DNA of 17,833 bases from an uncultured bacterium. GTDB lineage: Bacteria > Bacillota > Clostridia > Lachnospirales > Lachnospiraceae. The position numbers were made by a program, and so were the translations under genes. Position 1 is the stretch's first letter. Each line of letters opens with the position of its first letter. This document shows, in pieces, positions 7,074-15,137 of the stretch. The stretch is from assembly GCA_905214855.1 (NCBI GenBank), contig CAJMNU010000020.1, forward strand, positions 1 to 17,833, written 5' to 3'. Below the pieces are notes generated by a model. The model saw only the letters and a list, made by a program, of their open reading frames with translations, was not told the origin of the DNA and searched no databases.

Positions 7074-7616
7074 CTATCTATTAAGACTATCTCTTTCTAT
7101 CACCGACCAGATACACTTTGCTGCAAAATCGGATCCCGCATCTGATGCATGTGCCCCATCCTCATAATACAGCTCCACTCCTGAATTCTCATGAATATAA
7201 TCCCACCAAAGTTCCCCAACCGGAACAAGCAACGCATCAATCTCTTTTGCAATCTTTCTATGTGCTTCGCTCATTCGGGGCTGCTCCCTTTCTTCCTCTT
7301 TTCTAGCCCATGTCATATAAATTACAGGAATACTCCCTGCTTCCCGAATCCATTGGTTTAAAGTACGGACTGCTCCAAAAAATGTCTCTTCTGGTCCAAA
7401 AGGATGCGAATGTTCCTGCAATACCACATAGTCATAAGATCCATAAAGAATATTAAAACGTACCTCTGGCTCTTTCACATGCTGCTCCAAAAACCATCCG
7501 CCATGAGCAATCATGGTCACTTCACATTCTTTTCCCTGTTCTTTAAATCGCAAAGCCACCTTTTGGGGCATATCATTAAAGTAAGTATGACTATTCCCAA
7601 TAAACAAAATCCTCAT
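7074..7616 (-). CDS. SGNH/GDSL-type hydrolase, cytoplasmic
   Basis: A 180-residue hydrolase-like protein. The N-terminal MRILFIGNSHTYFNDMP is the SGNH block I variant with nucleophile Ser9. Gly39-Gly40 fit block II, and Gln67 in VVLQEHS stands where the block III Asn is usual. DGAHASDAG near the C-terminus supplies Asp153 and His156 of block V. The family hydrolyses acyl or acetyl esters of lipids and carbohydrates; the actual substrate is unknown. There is no signal peptide, so it should act inside the cell. AAAGGG precedes the ATG, and a promoter candidate lies about 90 bases upstream. A gap of 82 bases separates it from the hypothetical gene downstream, so co-transcription is possible. Confidence 0.85.
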   Translation of the reverse strand: MRILFIGNSHTYFNDMPQKVALRFKEQGKECEVTMIAHGGWFLEQHVKEPEVRFNILYGSYDYVVLQEHSHPFGPEETFFGAVRTLNQWIREAGSIPVIYMTWARKEEEREQPRMSEAHRKIAKEIDALLVPVGELWWDYIHENSGVELYYEDGAHASDAGSDFAAKCIWSVIERDSLNR

Positions 7617-7703
7617 TTTTTTCCCTTTCCATAATCAAACTTTCTGTTGTTCCTGTAGTCATCTTCTATTTATCACTGCTTTTGACCCTGATATCATAAT
7701 ATT

Positions 7704-7732
7704 ACTATAGCAACATTATTCCTCTCCGTAAA
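7704..7732 (-). promoter_or_regulatory. Probable promoter of the SGNH-type hydrolase gene
   Basis: The minus strand carries TTTACG (7727-7732), 17 bases and TATAGT (7704-7709). The -10 is good and the -35 weak. It sits between the recombinase end and the hydrolase start in a 139-base gap with no recognisable terminator. Confidence 0.5.
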
Positions 7733-7755
7733 GGATAAATTTCTAACTCTTTTAA

Positions 7756-9847
7756 CTATTTCTGCTGTTTTTTCTTTCTTCTATATTGTATTTTTTTCCC
7801 ATTTACTTTCCACGTTTCATCCAAAATTTCCACCTTTCCATCTTCGCCGCATCTTCGAAATCCTAAAAAATCCTTTAAAGTACGAATATTTCCAGTACTA
7901 TAGATTTTCACTCCAAATGTCGTCAAATATTCCACCGTATCTCCCTTAATCTTTCCACTTTGAATAAATGCTGTATAGATCCCTCTTTCAAAATGCAAAT
8001 AATCTGGAGCAGCCATAAGTTTCTTCATTTTTATATTTTTCTCATCCAATCCCCCCATTCTTTCATATGTTTCAAATCTTTTTTCTTCTACTGTATTCCC
8101 CATTGTATGTATGTTTAATTTCCAACCTGCCTCATTTTGTTCTGGAAGTTTTTCCAGATACTGCAAAAACGCCATATATTCTGTTTTCAGCAATGCAGTT
8201 TTCCTTTGTTCTCTTTCTAAAAGTTCTCTTTCTCTTCTATACTCCTCTAAACAGTATCTAATACTCTCTATATCCTTTGTATGCTTATCGGACTTTTTCC
8301 ACTTTAGTTCATCATGTGTTTCCCCTATCTTTTCTTCCAATTCATGAATTTTTCTTTCTAGCATTTCTTTCTTCCATACAGAACTCTCATTGTTGTTCAA
8401 CCAGTGTTCCGCTTTTGAATATCTCTCTTCAAAAGCGATAGAAAGATCACATTTTTCTTTGTATTCTTGTTTCAACTGATACAAAAGTTCCATAAAACTC
8501 TGCTCTAAAGCACACTCTACAATTGTAACTGCCACATTCCCCCTCTCCCCTCTCTTTCCATGACTCTGCCCTTTACATCTCCAGACTGGATAAGCAAAGA
8601 TATATTTTTCATTCTCTGTCAAAGGATTGAATCCCATACTTCTTTCATCCTGATATCTTGCTACCAAACTAGAATATGTCATTCTGAATAATTTCTGCTC
8701 TTCTCCATCTTCTGTGATATAACTCAAATTACAAAACGGAGAGGCAAGTGTACCTCTTTTTCTTTTTTTATCCTGATTTCCTATTCTATCCTGCTTTTCC
8801 ACATCTTCCATCTCTTTGTTCTCCACCCTATTTTCCTCACCATAACTGCCTTTTAGCATAAGCTGAACTCTCTCCCATATATCACGCTCTACAATAGCCG
8901 GATGATGATTTTTGATATAGTATTTAGGAGCTTCTCCTCTGTTTTTCATAGAACGGTGTGTTAAAAAATCTTTTGTTACCGTCTTTTGCATTTCAAGATC
9001 TCCTACATACTTTTCATTGCGTAACACTTCCAGAACTGTTCCCGCTGTCCACATGTTCCCATTTACAGTTCTCATGCCATCTCATTTGCTTTTCTGGCAA
9101 TCGAATTAGCAGATGAACCATATAGATAACGTCCAAAAAAATATCTTACAATCTCTGCCTGTTCCTCATTAATGACCCATTCACCCAGTTCTCCCTTATC
9201 ATAACCAAGCATCCGTTTTAAATTGATCTGTGGCTTTCCAACCTCAAATTTTTTTGAAAACTCCAACGAATATTTTCTGAAATGGTTCTGGATTCTTCCT
9301 GAGCCAATGCAGAAAGAATCGTCAAAAGCAATTCTCCTGCTGCATCCAATGTATTCAAGTTTTCTTTTTCAAATAAAATCCCCACTGGAGGTGTATGTTG
9401 TTTCAATTGACGTACACAGTTCAATGTATCCACTGTATTTCTGGCAAAGCGTGAAATAGATTTGGTGATGATATAATCAATTTTCCCTCCCATAGCATCT
9501 TCCATCATTCGATTAAATTCTTTTCTATGCATCCTTGAAGTACCTGAAATTGCCTCATCTGCATAAATTCCTGCAAACTCCCACTCTGCTTTACTATGGA
9601 TCAGGCGTATATAAAATATCTTTTGACTGCTATAAGATGTCTGCTGGCTTTCATCTCCTGTAGAAACACGGCAGTATGCTGCCACACGAATTCTCTTTTT
9701 CTCTTTTTTCATTTCACTGCCCTGTTTTGTTGCCGGAATCCTAAGTACTTGCAGTGCAGATGATACTTCTCCATTTTCCATAATTTGATCGATTCCTCTC
9801 ATTTGTATCCTGTATTCTTTATTCTTTATCTTCTCTGTTTTTTCCAT
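7756..9847 (-). pseudogene. Large serine recombinase, broken by two single-base losses
   Basis: Three overlapping open frames (9847-9218, 9266-9072, 9075-7756) join into one large serine recombinase of about 697 residues. The resolvase domain is complete: YCRVSTGDE with nucleophile Ser62, and ITKSISRFARNT. The recombinase domain follows (KYVGDLEMQKTVTKDFLTH, YYIKNHHPAIV), then a degenerate zinc-ribbon region and a long coiled coil. Break one is in a run of seven A (9249-9255), where eight would restore frame. Break two is near 9076-9078, where one missing G turns NEMGMRT into a stop. Single-base sequencing errors or programmed slippage at the A-run are alternatives. The true start is uncertain: the ATG at 9847 has a weak ribosome site and the ATG at 9802 a better one (AGGA). 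It follows the intact recombinase by 35 bases. Confidence 0.85.
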
Positions 9848-9882
9848 CTTTTCTTATCTTCTACTTTTTATTTATTTTGCTC

Positions 9883-11604
9883 TTATACCAATTGTTCTCC
9901 TAAATCCAACTTTACCATGGTCTTCGTGTCATCAAACCAATGTACTGTATAATGCCAAGAATCCCAAATCATAATAGATAAGACAAATGCATTCATATAA
10001 CTTTCTGCCACTTCCTGAAAAAATTGTTTTATCCCCTGTGTTCCATTTGGAAGTCTATTCATCCATGCAATTGCTCTTTTTCTATCTTCATACCCCCTTT
10101 CTAATTCTTTCCAATACTCCTCCATCATATTTAATTGTGTTTTCAGCATGTTTTCTGTTTCCTCTTCTTGTTTAAGTTTTTGACACAAAATTCTGCTGTT
10201 TTCTTTCTTATTTTTTCCTTGCGTCTTTTCTGTAGACATCCAAATTTCTTCCTGTAAGCCACATATACTCTTTTGTACCATTTCAATCTGCTTTTTAAAA
10301 AAAACACGATCCCATTCTACAAAATCCATCTGCTGTACATAAATCAGCCGCTCTCTCATCTTTTCTAGCATATCTCTCTCAAAACCTTCTATCTGACAAA
10401 AGCGTTCTGAAAAAGCCTTACGAAATACATTCCAAATCTTGTTTTCATATACTTTCTCATTTTTACAGAGAAATCTGCCATTTTCCCTATCTGTTGAGGG
10501 ACAAAACCAAATTGGATTTTGCCTTGTGTTGCGTACATGATAAAATCTGCCACATCTTGCACAGATCAAACGTCCTGATAACATTCTTTGTCCTGTTCTT
10601 TCCTTTTTTCCATATAAATCTGCATAAATTTCCCTTATTTTTTTCACTTGTTCAAATAATTCATGGCTAATGATCGCTGGATGATGATTCTGTATCAGAT
10701 ACTGTGTCCTTTCCCCTTTATTTTTTCTTGTCTTATGTGTTAAGTAATCGGTTGTATATGTTTTTTGAACCAATACATCTCCTGTATAGCGTTCATTTTT
10801 GACGATATTGCGAATCTGTTCCTCCGACCATCCCTCTTCTATTTCTGCTCTCAGTTGTCCTTTTCCTCTATGTTCAATACGTTTTCTTGTGTAGGAACTC
10901 ACTTTTTTAGGAATATTTCTTCTATTTAAGGCTCTCGCAACTGCTTTATAGGTATTCCCCTGTGCTATCTGTCCAAAGATCCACCTCACTACCTCTGCCT
11001 CATCTTCCACAATTTCTATATTCTGCCAACGATATCCCGTCTCTGTAACTGTAAAAGTATCTGTAAAACGATATCCATATATCTCATAATTGCATACCTC
11101 ACCTCTTAAAGAATGTTTTTCATTCCCCCATCGGACATTTTCGGAAATAGATCTGCTTTCTTCCTGAGCAAGTGCCACCAATGCTGTCAAAACAAAAGGA
11201 CTGTTGCATCTTGCTGTATCCAGTCCCTCTTTTTCAAAACAAATACTTACTCTATTTTTCTCCAAAATTTCCAATGCCTGTATAAAATCTGCTGTATTAC
11301 GAGCAAATCTGGAAATAGATTTGCACAAAATTCTGTCAATCTTTCCCTCCTCGCAATGACGCAAAAGCCTGTTAAAACCTGTTCGTTTATTTCTGTTTGT
11401 ACCTGAAATTCCACAATCAGAATAAATCCCCACAAAAACCCATTCTTCCTGTCCTTGTAAAAAATATTCAAAATAATGTTTTTGGATATCAAATGAAGTT
11501 TCCTGTGACTCTTTTTCTGTTGATACACGAATATACGCTGCTACTCTTATTTTCTCTTTCTGTTCTCCCTTCTCTGTTCTTTTATCCGTCTTTTTTTCTT
11601 TCAT
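9883..11604 (-). CDS. Large serine recombinase (resolvase/invertase superfamily), intact
   Basis: A site-specific DNA recombinase of about 573 residues. It has the N-terminal resolvase catalytic domain (YIRVSTEKESQETS with nucleophile Ser28, LCKSISRFARNT, ALAQEESRSISENVRWG). The recombinase DNA-binding domain follows (ERYTGDVLVQKTYTTDYLTH, QNHHPAII). A zinc ribbon comes next, with Cys348, Cys351, Cys368 and Cys380, then a coiled-coil tail. This is the architecture of the integrases and excisionases of temperate phages, conjugative transposons and sporulation skin elements. I chose the ATG at 11604 because GGAAAGGA lies 8 bases upstream; an in-frame TTG at 11628 is less likely. No excisionase, cargo or clear att pair is seen, so this may be a remnant or a domesticated pair. 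Its promoter is not obvious. Confidence 0.93.
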   Translation of the reverse strand: MKEKKTDKRTEKGEQKEKIRVAAYIRVSTEKESQETSFDIQKHYFEYFLQGQEEWVFVGIYSDCGISGTNRNKRTGFNRLLRHCEEGKIDRILCKSISRFARNTADFIQALEILEKNRVSICFEKEGLDTARCNSPFVLTALVALAQEESRSISENVRWGNEKHSLRGEVCNYEIYGYRFTDTFTVTETGYRWQNIEIVEDEAEVVRWIFGQIAQGNTYKAVARALNRRNIPKKVSSYTRKRIEHRGKGQLRAEIEEGWSEEQIRNIVKNERYTGDVLVQKTYTTDYLTHKTRKNKGERTQYLIQNHHPAIISHELFEQVKKIREIYADLYGKKERTGQRMLSGRLICARCGRFYHVRNTRQNPIWFCPSTDRENGRFLCKNEKVYENKIWNVFRKAFSERFCQIEGFERDMLEKMRERLIYVQQMDFVEWDRVFFKKQIEMVQKSICGLQEEIWMSTEKTQGKNKKENSRILCQKLKQEEETENMLKTQLNMMEEYWKELERGYEDRKRAIAWMNRLPNGTQGIKQFFQEVAESYMNAFVLSIMIWDSWHYTVHWFDDTKTMVKLDLGEQLV

Positions 11605-11640
11605 AAACAAAATCCTTTCCTTATCCAATTATAAGCAATA

Positions 11641-11695
11641 ATATCTTCGCTCTTTTCTTTTATATTATCAAGGATTTTCATATCTTCGCTCTTTT
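11641..11695. repeat. 16-bp direct repeat upstream of the recombinase genes
   Basis: ATATCTTCGCTCTTTT occurs at 11641-11656 and again at 11680-11695, 39 bases start to start. Both copies are followed by similar AT-rich sequence (TATATTATC and TATATAATC), so the repeat extends imperfectly to about 30 bases. It lies between the recombinase start and the ssrA terminator. It could be a regulator or recombinase binding site, or a remnant of an attachment site. Confidence 0.8.
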
Positions 11696-11731
11696 TTCAA
11701 TATATAATCTCAAACATGCATATGAAAACAA

Positions 11732-11775
11732 AAAACCTTGCAGTTTTAGGATTTCTCCTATCACTGCAAGGTTTT
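11732..11775 (-). terminator. Terminator of ssrA
   Basis: Perfect 13-base arms AAAACCTTGCAGT (11732-11744) and ACTGCAAGGTTTT (11763-11775) flank a loop that itself holds a TAGGA/TCCTA hairpin. In the minus-strand transcript the stem is followed by a U-rich run (TTTTTTGTTTTC, counting the arm end). It lies 30 bases after the tmRNA 3' end. Confidence 0.93.
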
Positions 11776-11804
11776 CTCTTTTTACTTCTCTTCGATTGTC
11801 TTAA

Positions 11805-12141
11805 TGGAGCTGATGGGAATCGAACCCATGTCCAAAAGCCTATCCCTCGTCCTTCTACTATCATAGTCAGTTCTTTGACATTCCCTCCACCGTCCGAGAA
11901 CTAACACCCTTACGGCTTTGGTAGCTTCATAATACGCCCATATGCTCAAAGCTTTGCATATGTCGTTTCCTACATAGTCGATGCCAGATTCTTAACGTGT
12001 AGGTGCGCTAAGTCTGACAGCTGCCATTAGGCAGCGATTGCTAAATTATCTTCAGCGTTTATATTTATTTTTGCCATTTAACGCATTGCATACGGATAGC
12101 TTCTCCGACTTCAAAACCCCTGTCGAAACCAGTACAACCCC
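11805..12141 (-). ncRNA. ssrA: Transfer-messenger RNA (tmRNA)
   Basis: The RNA half of the trans-translation rescue system: it enters stalled ribosomes with SmpB, adds a proteolysis tag and releases them. The 5' end reads GGGGTTGTACTGGTTTCGAC, the conserved tmRNA start. The 3' end carries the T-arm ATGGG-TTCGATT-CCCAT followed by CAGCTCC, which pairs with the 5' GGGGTTG (two G-U pairs) to close the acceptor stem, then discriminator A. The CCA is not encoded and must be added. Length is about 337 bases. The tag frame is internal (12030-12074). The promoter, a processed leader of about 28 bases and the terminator are all visible. In many Firmicutes ssrA directly follows smpB; here about 3 kb separates them. 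Confidence 0.96.
12027..12074 (-). other. tmRNA tag-peptide reading frame
   Basis: The resume codon GCA (12072-12074) opens 15 codons ending at TAA (12027-12029). The encoded tag is AKININAEDNLAIAA, preceded by the tRNA-borne alanine. The hydrophobic C-terminal end with AA is the usual ClpXP-type degron, although LAIAA replaces the common ALAA. Confidence 0.88.
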
Positions 12142-12175
12142 TTACTGGCTGCATCTATCATGCACTTGTTTTATA

Positions 12176-12204
12176 ATGATAGTCATTTTTTTCAGGAATG
12201 TCAA
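12176..12204 (-). promoter_or_regulatory. Promoter of ssrA
   Basis: The minus strand carries TTGACA (12199-12204), a 17-base spacer and TATCAT (12176-12181). The predicted start near 12169 gives a leader of about 28 bases for RNase P to remove. The IS element's left end lies only 60 bases upstream of the -35, so the core promoter was spared. Confidence 0.88.
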
Positions 12205-12322
12205 GGGGGTTTTCTTTATTTTTTCATTTTTTAAAAAGGGGCTTATTGATGTGGTATAAAAAAAGTTGACACCCCATTCTCAAGGATTTGAGATATAATC
12301 TAGAGAATAAGGAGTGAACAAA

Positions 12323-12661
12323 ATGGCAGAAAACAGACAATATGATCACGAATACAAAGTACAGGCAGTGAAGCTCGCTAAAGAAATCGGACAAGCTAAG
12401 GTCGCTAAAGAACTGGGAATCCCCAAGAACACCATGTATGGCTGGATACGGGCTAACCGTCTTGGCAATCTTGACCTTGGAGCTGGATCACAGACCCCAC
12501 AAAGCGCTATGACGCTTAACGAGGAACTCCTAAAGCTTCGCCAACAGGTAAAGGAACTAGAAAAAGAAAACCGCCGTTTGAAGAAAGAAAATGATTTTCT
12601 GGAGGAAGCCAGCGCTTTTTTCGCCGCGAGCCGTCTGAAGTCAGCAAAAACGAAAGAATGA
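12323..12661 (+). CDS. IS3-family transposase OrfA
   Basis: A 112-residue DNA-binding subunit. It has the transposase helix-turn-helix (YDHEYKVQAVKLAKEIG, then VAKELGIPKNTMYGWIRANR) and a leucine-zipper-like coiled coil (LLKLRQQVKELEKENRRLKK) ending in FLEEASAFFAAS, as is standard for the family. I chose the ATG at 12323, 8 bases after AAGGAG; the frame also opens at a GTG at 12314 that lies within the ribosome site. The stop overlaps the OrfB start as ATGA. The next frame is -1, and a run of five A (GCAAAAACG) just before the stop could allow the OrfAB fusion known in this family. Confidence 0.93.
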   Translation: MAENRQYDHEYKVQAVKLAKEIGQAKVAKELGIPKNTMYGWIRANRLGNLDLGAGSQTPQSAMTLNEELLKLRQQVKELEKENRRLKKENDFLEEASAFFAASRLKSAKTKE

Positions 12662-13566
12662 AGTTTATTGCATTAAAGACGAAAGGCGGCGAATTAAAAG
12701 GCGAGCTCTCCTTTTTCTGCCGGATCCTTCATGTCAGCAGACAGGGATTTTACCAGTATCTTGCAAATAAAGACCGACCATGGAAATATCAGCCACTGGC
12801 AGATGCCATGAAGGAGATTCTCACAGAAGATGAATGCAATGATACCTATGGCCGTATCCGCATGTATCAGGCATTGACATTGAAGCAACCGGAAAATATG
12901 GATATTCCCAGCGAACGCACCGTTTACCGCATCATGGAAGAAATTGGAATCAGCCATCATCCCAGGCACAAACCGAATGGCATCACAAAAGCGGACAGGG
13001 AAGCCAGAAAATCCGAGAATCTCTTAAAGCGTAATTTCCATGCAGAGGAGCCGCTAACCAAATGTGTCACAGATATCACGGAGATTAAAGCCAGTGATGG
13101 AAAACTGTATGTTTCTGCTGTTTTTGACTGTTTTGATTCCAGCGTGATTGGTCTGGCGATGGATACCAACATGAAGGCACCGTTATGTGTGCAGACGCTA
13201 AAAAATGCTGCTAATGCGTACCCTGGTATCCGTGGAGCTATTATCCACAGTGACAGGGGGAGCCAGTACACCAGCCAGCTTTACCGGAATGCGATTCATC
13301 AGTACGGCATACAGCAAAGTATGAACAGCGCAGGCGGCAGATGCCACGATAATGCCCGCTGTGAAAGTATGTGGGCAAGGATGAAATCAGAACTGCTGTA
13401 TGGTCGTTATGATACAGAAAAAATGACCACGGATGAACTCAAGACGATTATCTGGAGATATTTCATCAGTTACTGGAATAACCGAAGAATCTGCTCTGTC
13501 AATGGAGGGCTTCCTCCTATGGTCAAGCGACAGAAATACTATGCTTCCCTGAAAAAAGCAGCATAG
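12658..13566 (+). CDS. IS3-family transposase OrfB (DDE integrase domain)
   Basis: A 302-residue catalytic subunit. An HTH_21-like N-terminal region (CRILHVSRQGFYQYL, DTYGRIRMYQAL) precedes the rve integrase core. The catalytic triad is Asp139 (CVTDITEI), Asp199 (IIHSDRGSQYTS) and Glu236 (DNARCESMWARMKSE). The spacing from the second Asp to the Glu is 36 residues rather than the usual 35, because of one extra residue in SMNSAGGRCHDN. The C-terminal WNNRR...NGGLPPM segment is typical. It appears intact and may be active. Translation is coupled to OrfA or comes from a frameshift fusion. Confidence 0.95.
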   Translation: MKFIALKTKGGELKGELSFFCRILHVSRQGFYQYLANKDRPWKYQPLADAMKEILTEDECNDTYGRIRMYQALTLKQPENMDIPSERTVYRIMEEIGISHHPRHKPNGITKADREARKSENLLKRNFHAEEPLTKCVTDITEIKASDGKLYVSAVFDCFDSSVIGLAMDTNMKAPLCVQTLKNAANAYPGIRGAIIHSDRGSQYTSQLYRNAIHQYGIQQSMNSAGGRCHDNARCESMWARMKSELLYGRYDTEKMTTDELKTIIWRYFISYWNNRRICSVNGGLPPMVKRQKYYASLKKAA

Positions 13567-13602
13567 GGTACAAAATCCTTGAGGAAAATGTGTCAACTAA
13601 TC

Positions 13603-13631
13603 TTGACAAAATCATATTGTATTTTTATATT
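13603..13631 (+). promoter_or_regulatory. Promoter-like sequence beside the IS right end
   Basis: TTGACA (13603-13608), 17 bases and TATATT (13626-13631) match a sigma-A promoter on the plus strand, beginning five bases outside the right inverted repeat. No plus-strand gene follows; it would make RNA antisense to the MATE gene. It may be chance in AT-rich DNA. Confidence 0.35.
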
Positions 13632-13709
13632 ATATTTTCCAATTCTTATGAATCTCTTTTCATATCAACATTCATAACTAATTTTTGAAGTTCGTAGATC
13701 GTTAACACT

Positions 13710-15083
13710 TTATGCTATTTCTGCCTCTTCCAGTCTTGCTTTCTCGCACAGATCTCTCCACCTGCCTGTCCTGAAATACAACAGCATTGCGACTAAACCT
13801 GCTGCAAAACTGATAGGAAGCCCATACATAGCATTCTCACCATATCCCATCCAAGCAATAAGACATGCAACCGGAATACGTACTCCCCAAAGAATGAAAA
13901 GATTCACAATTGTTGGATATTTTATCTCACCTATCCCATTCACAAAACATATGATCCCATTAAATACTGCATAACACCATGTAAATGGCAGAACTACATG
14001 TATATAATGGACTGCCATCAAAAGTACCTGCTCATCTTTTGTAAAAAAACGAAGAACAGGACGGCACCAAATAGTGAGAAGTATTCCTCCTGTCAATGTA
14101 ACAATACCGGAAAATACCGGAATCACAATCGCTCCCTTTCGCAGTCTCCTGTAGTTTCCAGCTCCCAGATTCTGACCTGCAAACACAGTTGCTGCAGAAG
14201 AAAATGATGTGATAGCAATATTCGCAATTGCATTTACCTTTCCAGCTACCGAACATCCTGCAACAAAAATACTTCCCTGTGTATTAAACAATGTCTGCAT
14301 GACTAAATGACCTACAGAGTACAAAGCAGTATTCAAACCGAGTGGGATTCCCACTTTCAAAATCTCTTTTGCTGTTTCTGTATCATGTCTGTGAGGGAAA
14401 AATGTCATCGAAAGTTCTGTATAGTACTTTTTGATATACAAAATGCTAAACAGCCAAGAAAGCATCATAGCAATCGTTGTAGCAAGAGCTGCTCCTCCTA
14501 CTCCCATATCAAATACAGCCACAAATAACAAATCCAGTACAATATTGACTAAGCACGTCACCAAAAGCATCATAAATGTGGCACTGCTATTTCCCACTCC
14601 CCGCAAAATCCCTGCATTCAGATTATATCCCATATTGCCAAGAGATCCCAATGTTGTGATCCGAAGATAAATTACAGCGCCTTCCATCGTATCTGCAGGA
14701 ACTTGCATCAGCTGTAAAAACCAAGGACCTGCCAAAATCCCAATGATCGAAAGCGGGACAGCACACAAGTACAGAAACCAGACTGCTGTATCTGTCAGTT
14801 TTTTCATGCACCCCATATCATTTTTTCCCATTGCCTGAGATACAAGAATAGAGACTCCTGAGCCAATTCCCAGAAACATACAAAGTAAAATCTCAAGAGG
14901 CTGTGAACTCGTCGCCACCGCTGCCAATGCAGCGGCATCGCAATAATTTCCAATTACCAGTGTATCTACTGTGCTGTAAAGCTGCTGCAATACATTGCCC
15001 GCACAGATAGGCAATGCAAAAAGAATAGATTGCTTGATAATAGAACCTCTGGTCATATCCACCAGAGATGTCAAACGTGCCAT
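13710..15083 (-). CDS. MATE-family efflux transporter
   Basis: A 457-residue inner-membrane antiporter with about 12 helices in two homologous halves; the family exports drugs and organic cations using sodium or proton gradients. The start (GSIIKQSILFALPICAGNVLQQLYSTVDTLVIGNY) is typical of clostridial MATE proteins, and the second half repeats the pattern (ILKVGIPLGLNTALYSVG). Length is normal. GGGGAGGA lies 8 bases before the ATG. The gene follows smpB by 54 bases with no convincing terminator between, so some co-transcription is likely. No clear terminator is seen in the roughly 110 bases between its stop and the IS element. The substrate is unknown. Confidence 0.94.
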   Translation of the reverse strand: MARLTSLVDMTRGSIIKQSILFALPICAGNVLQQLYSTVDTLVIGNYCDAAALAAVATSSQPLEILLCMFLGIGSGVSILVSQAMGKNDMGCMKKLTDTAVWFLYLCAVPLSIIGILAGPWFLQLMQVPADTMEGAVIYLRITTLGSLGNMGYNLNAGILRGVGNSSATFMMLLVTCLVNIVLDLLFVAVFDMGVGGAALATTIAMMLSWLFSILYIKKYYTELSMTFFPHRHDTETAKEILKVGIPLGLNTALYSVGHLVMQTLFNTQGSIFVAGCSVAGKVNAIANIAITSFSSAATVFAGQNLGAGNYRRLRKGAIVIPVFSGIVTLTGGILLTIWCRPVLRFFTKDEQVLLMAVHYIHVVLPFTWCYAVFNGIICFVNGIGEIKYPTIVNLFILWGVRIPVACLIAWMGYGENAMYGLPISFAAGLVAMLLYFRTGRWRDLCEKARLEEAEIA

Positions 15084-15137
15084 AAAACATTTCCTCCCCT
15101 GATCATGTTTTACAAATCACATGATTTTCTTCTGTAT

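Larger units (their letters stand above)
12264..13598 (+). mobile_element. IS3-family insertion sequence, complete
   Basis: Two overlapping transposase frames lie between terminal inverted repeats. The left repeat (12264-12289) and right repeat (13573-13598) match at 21 of 26 positions, including the outer AGTTGACAC and the inner CTCAAGGATTT. Exact outer ends may differ by one or two bases; no convincing target duplication is visible beyond AA. Its base composition is richer in GC than the flanking DNA, which suggests recent transfer. It sits between the MATE gene and ssrA. Confidence 0.92.

Noticed and set aside
7756..11804. An integrated element using ssrA as its attachment site, given recombinases next to the tmRNA 3' end.
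   Set aside because: I found no second copy of the ssrA 3' end near the recombinases. The ssrA terminator is intact, and large serine recombinases do not usually target tRNA-like genes. There are no cargo or phage genes.
11716..11904. Open reading frame across the ssrA 3' end and terminator.
   Set aside because: It covers a perfect terminator hairpin and the tRNA-like end of tmRNA on the other strand, and has no ribosome site.
12266..12299. TTGACA in the left IS repeat with TATAAT (12294-12299) as the OrfA promoter.
   Set aside because: The spacer is 22 bases, too long for a sigma-A promoter. The -10 may still act with another upstream element, but I cannot support it.
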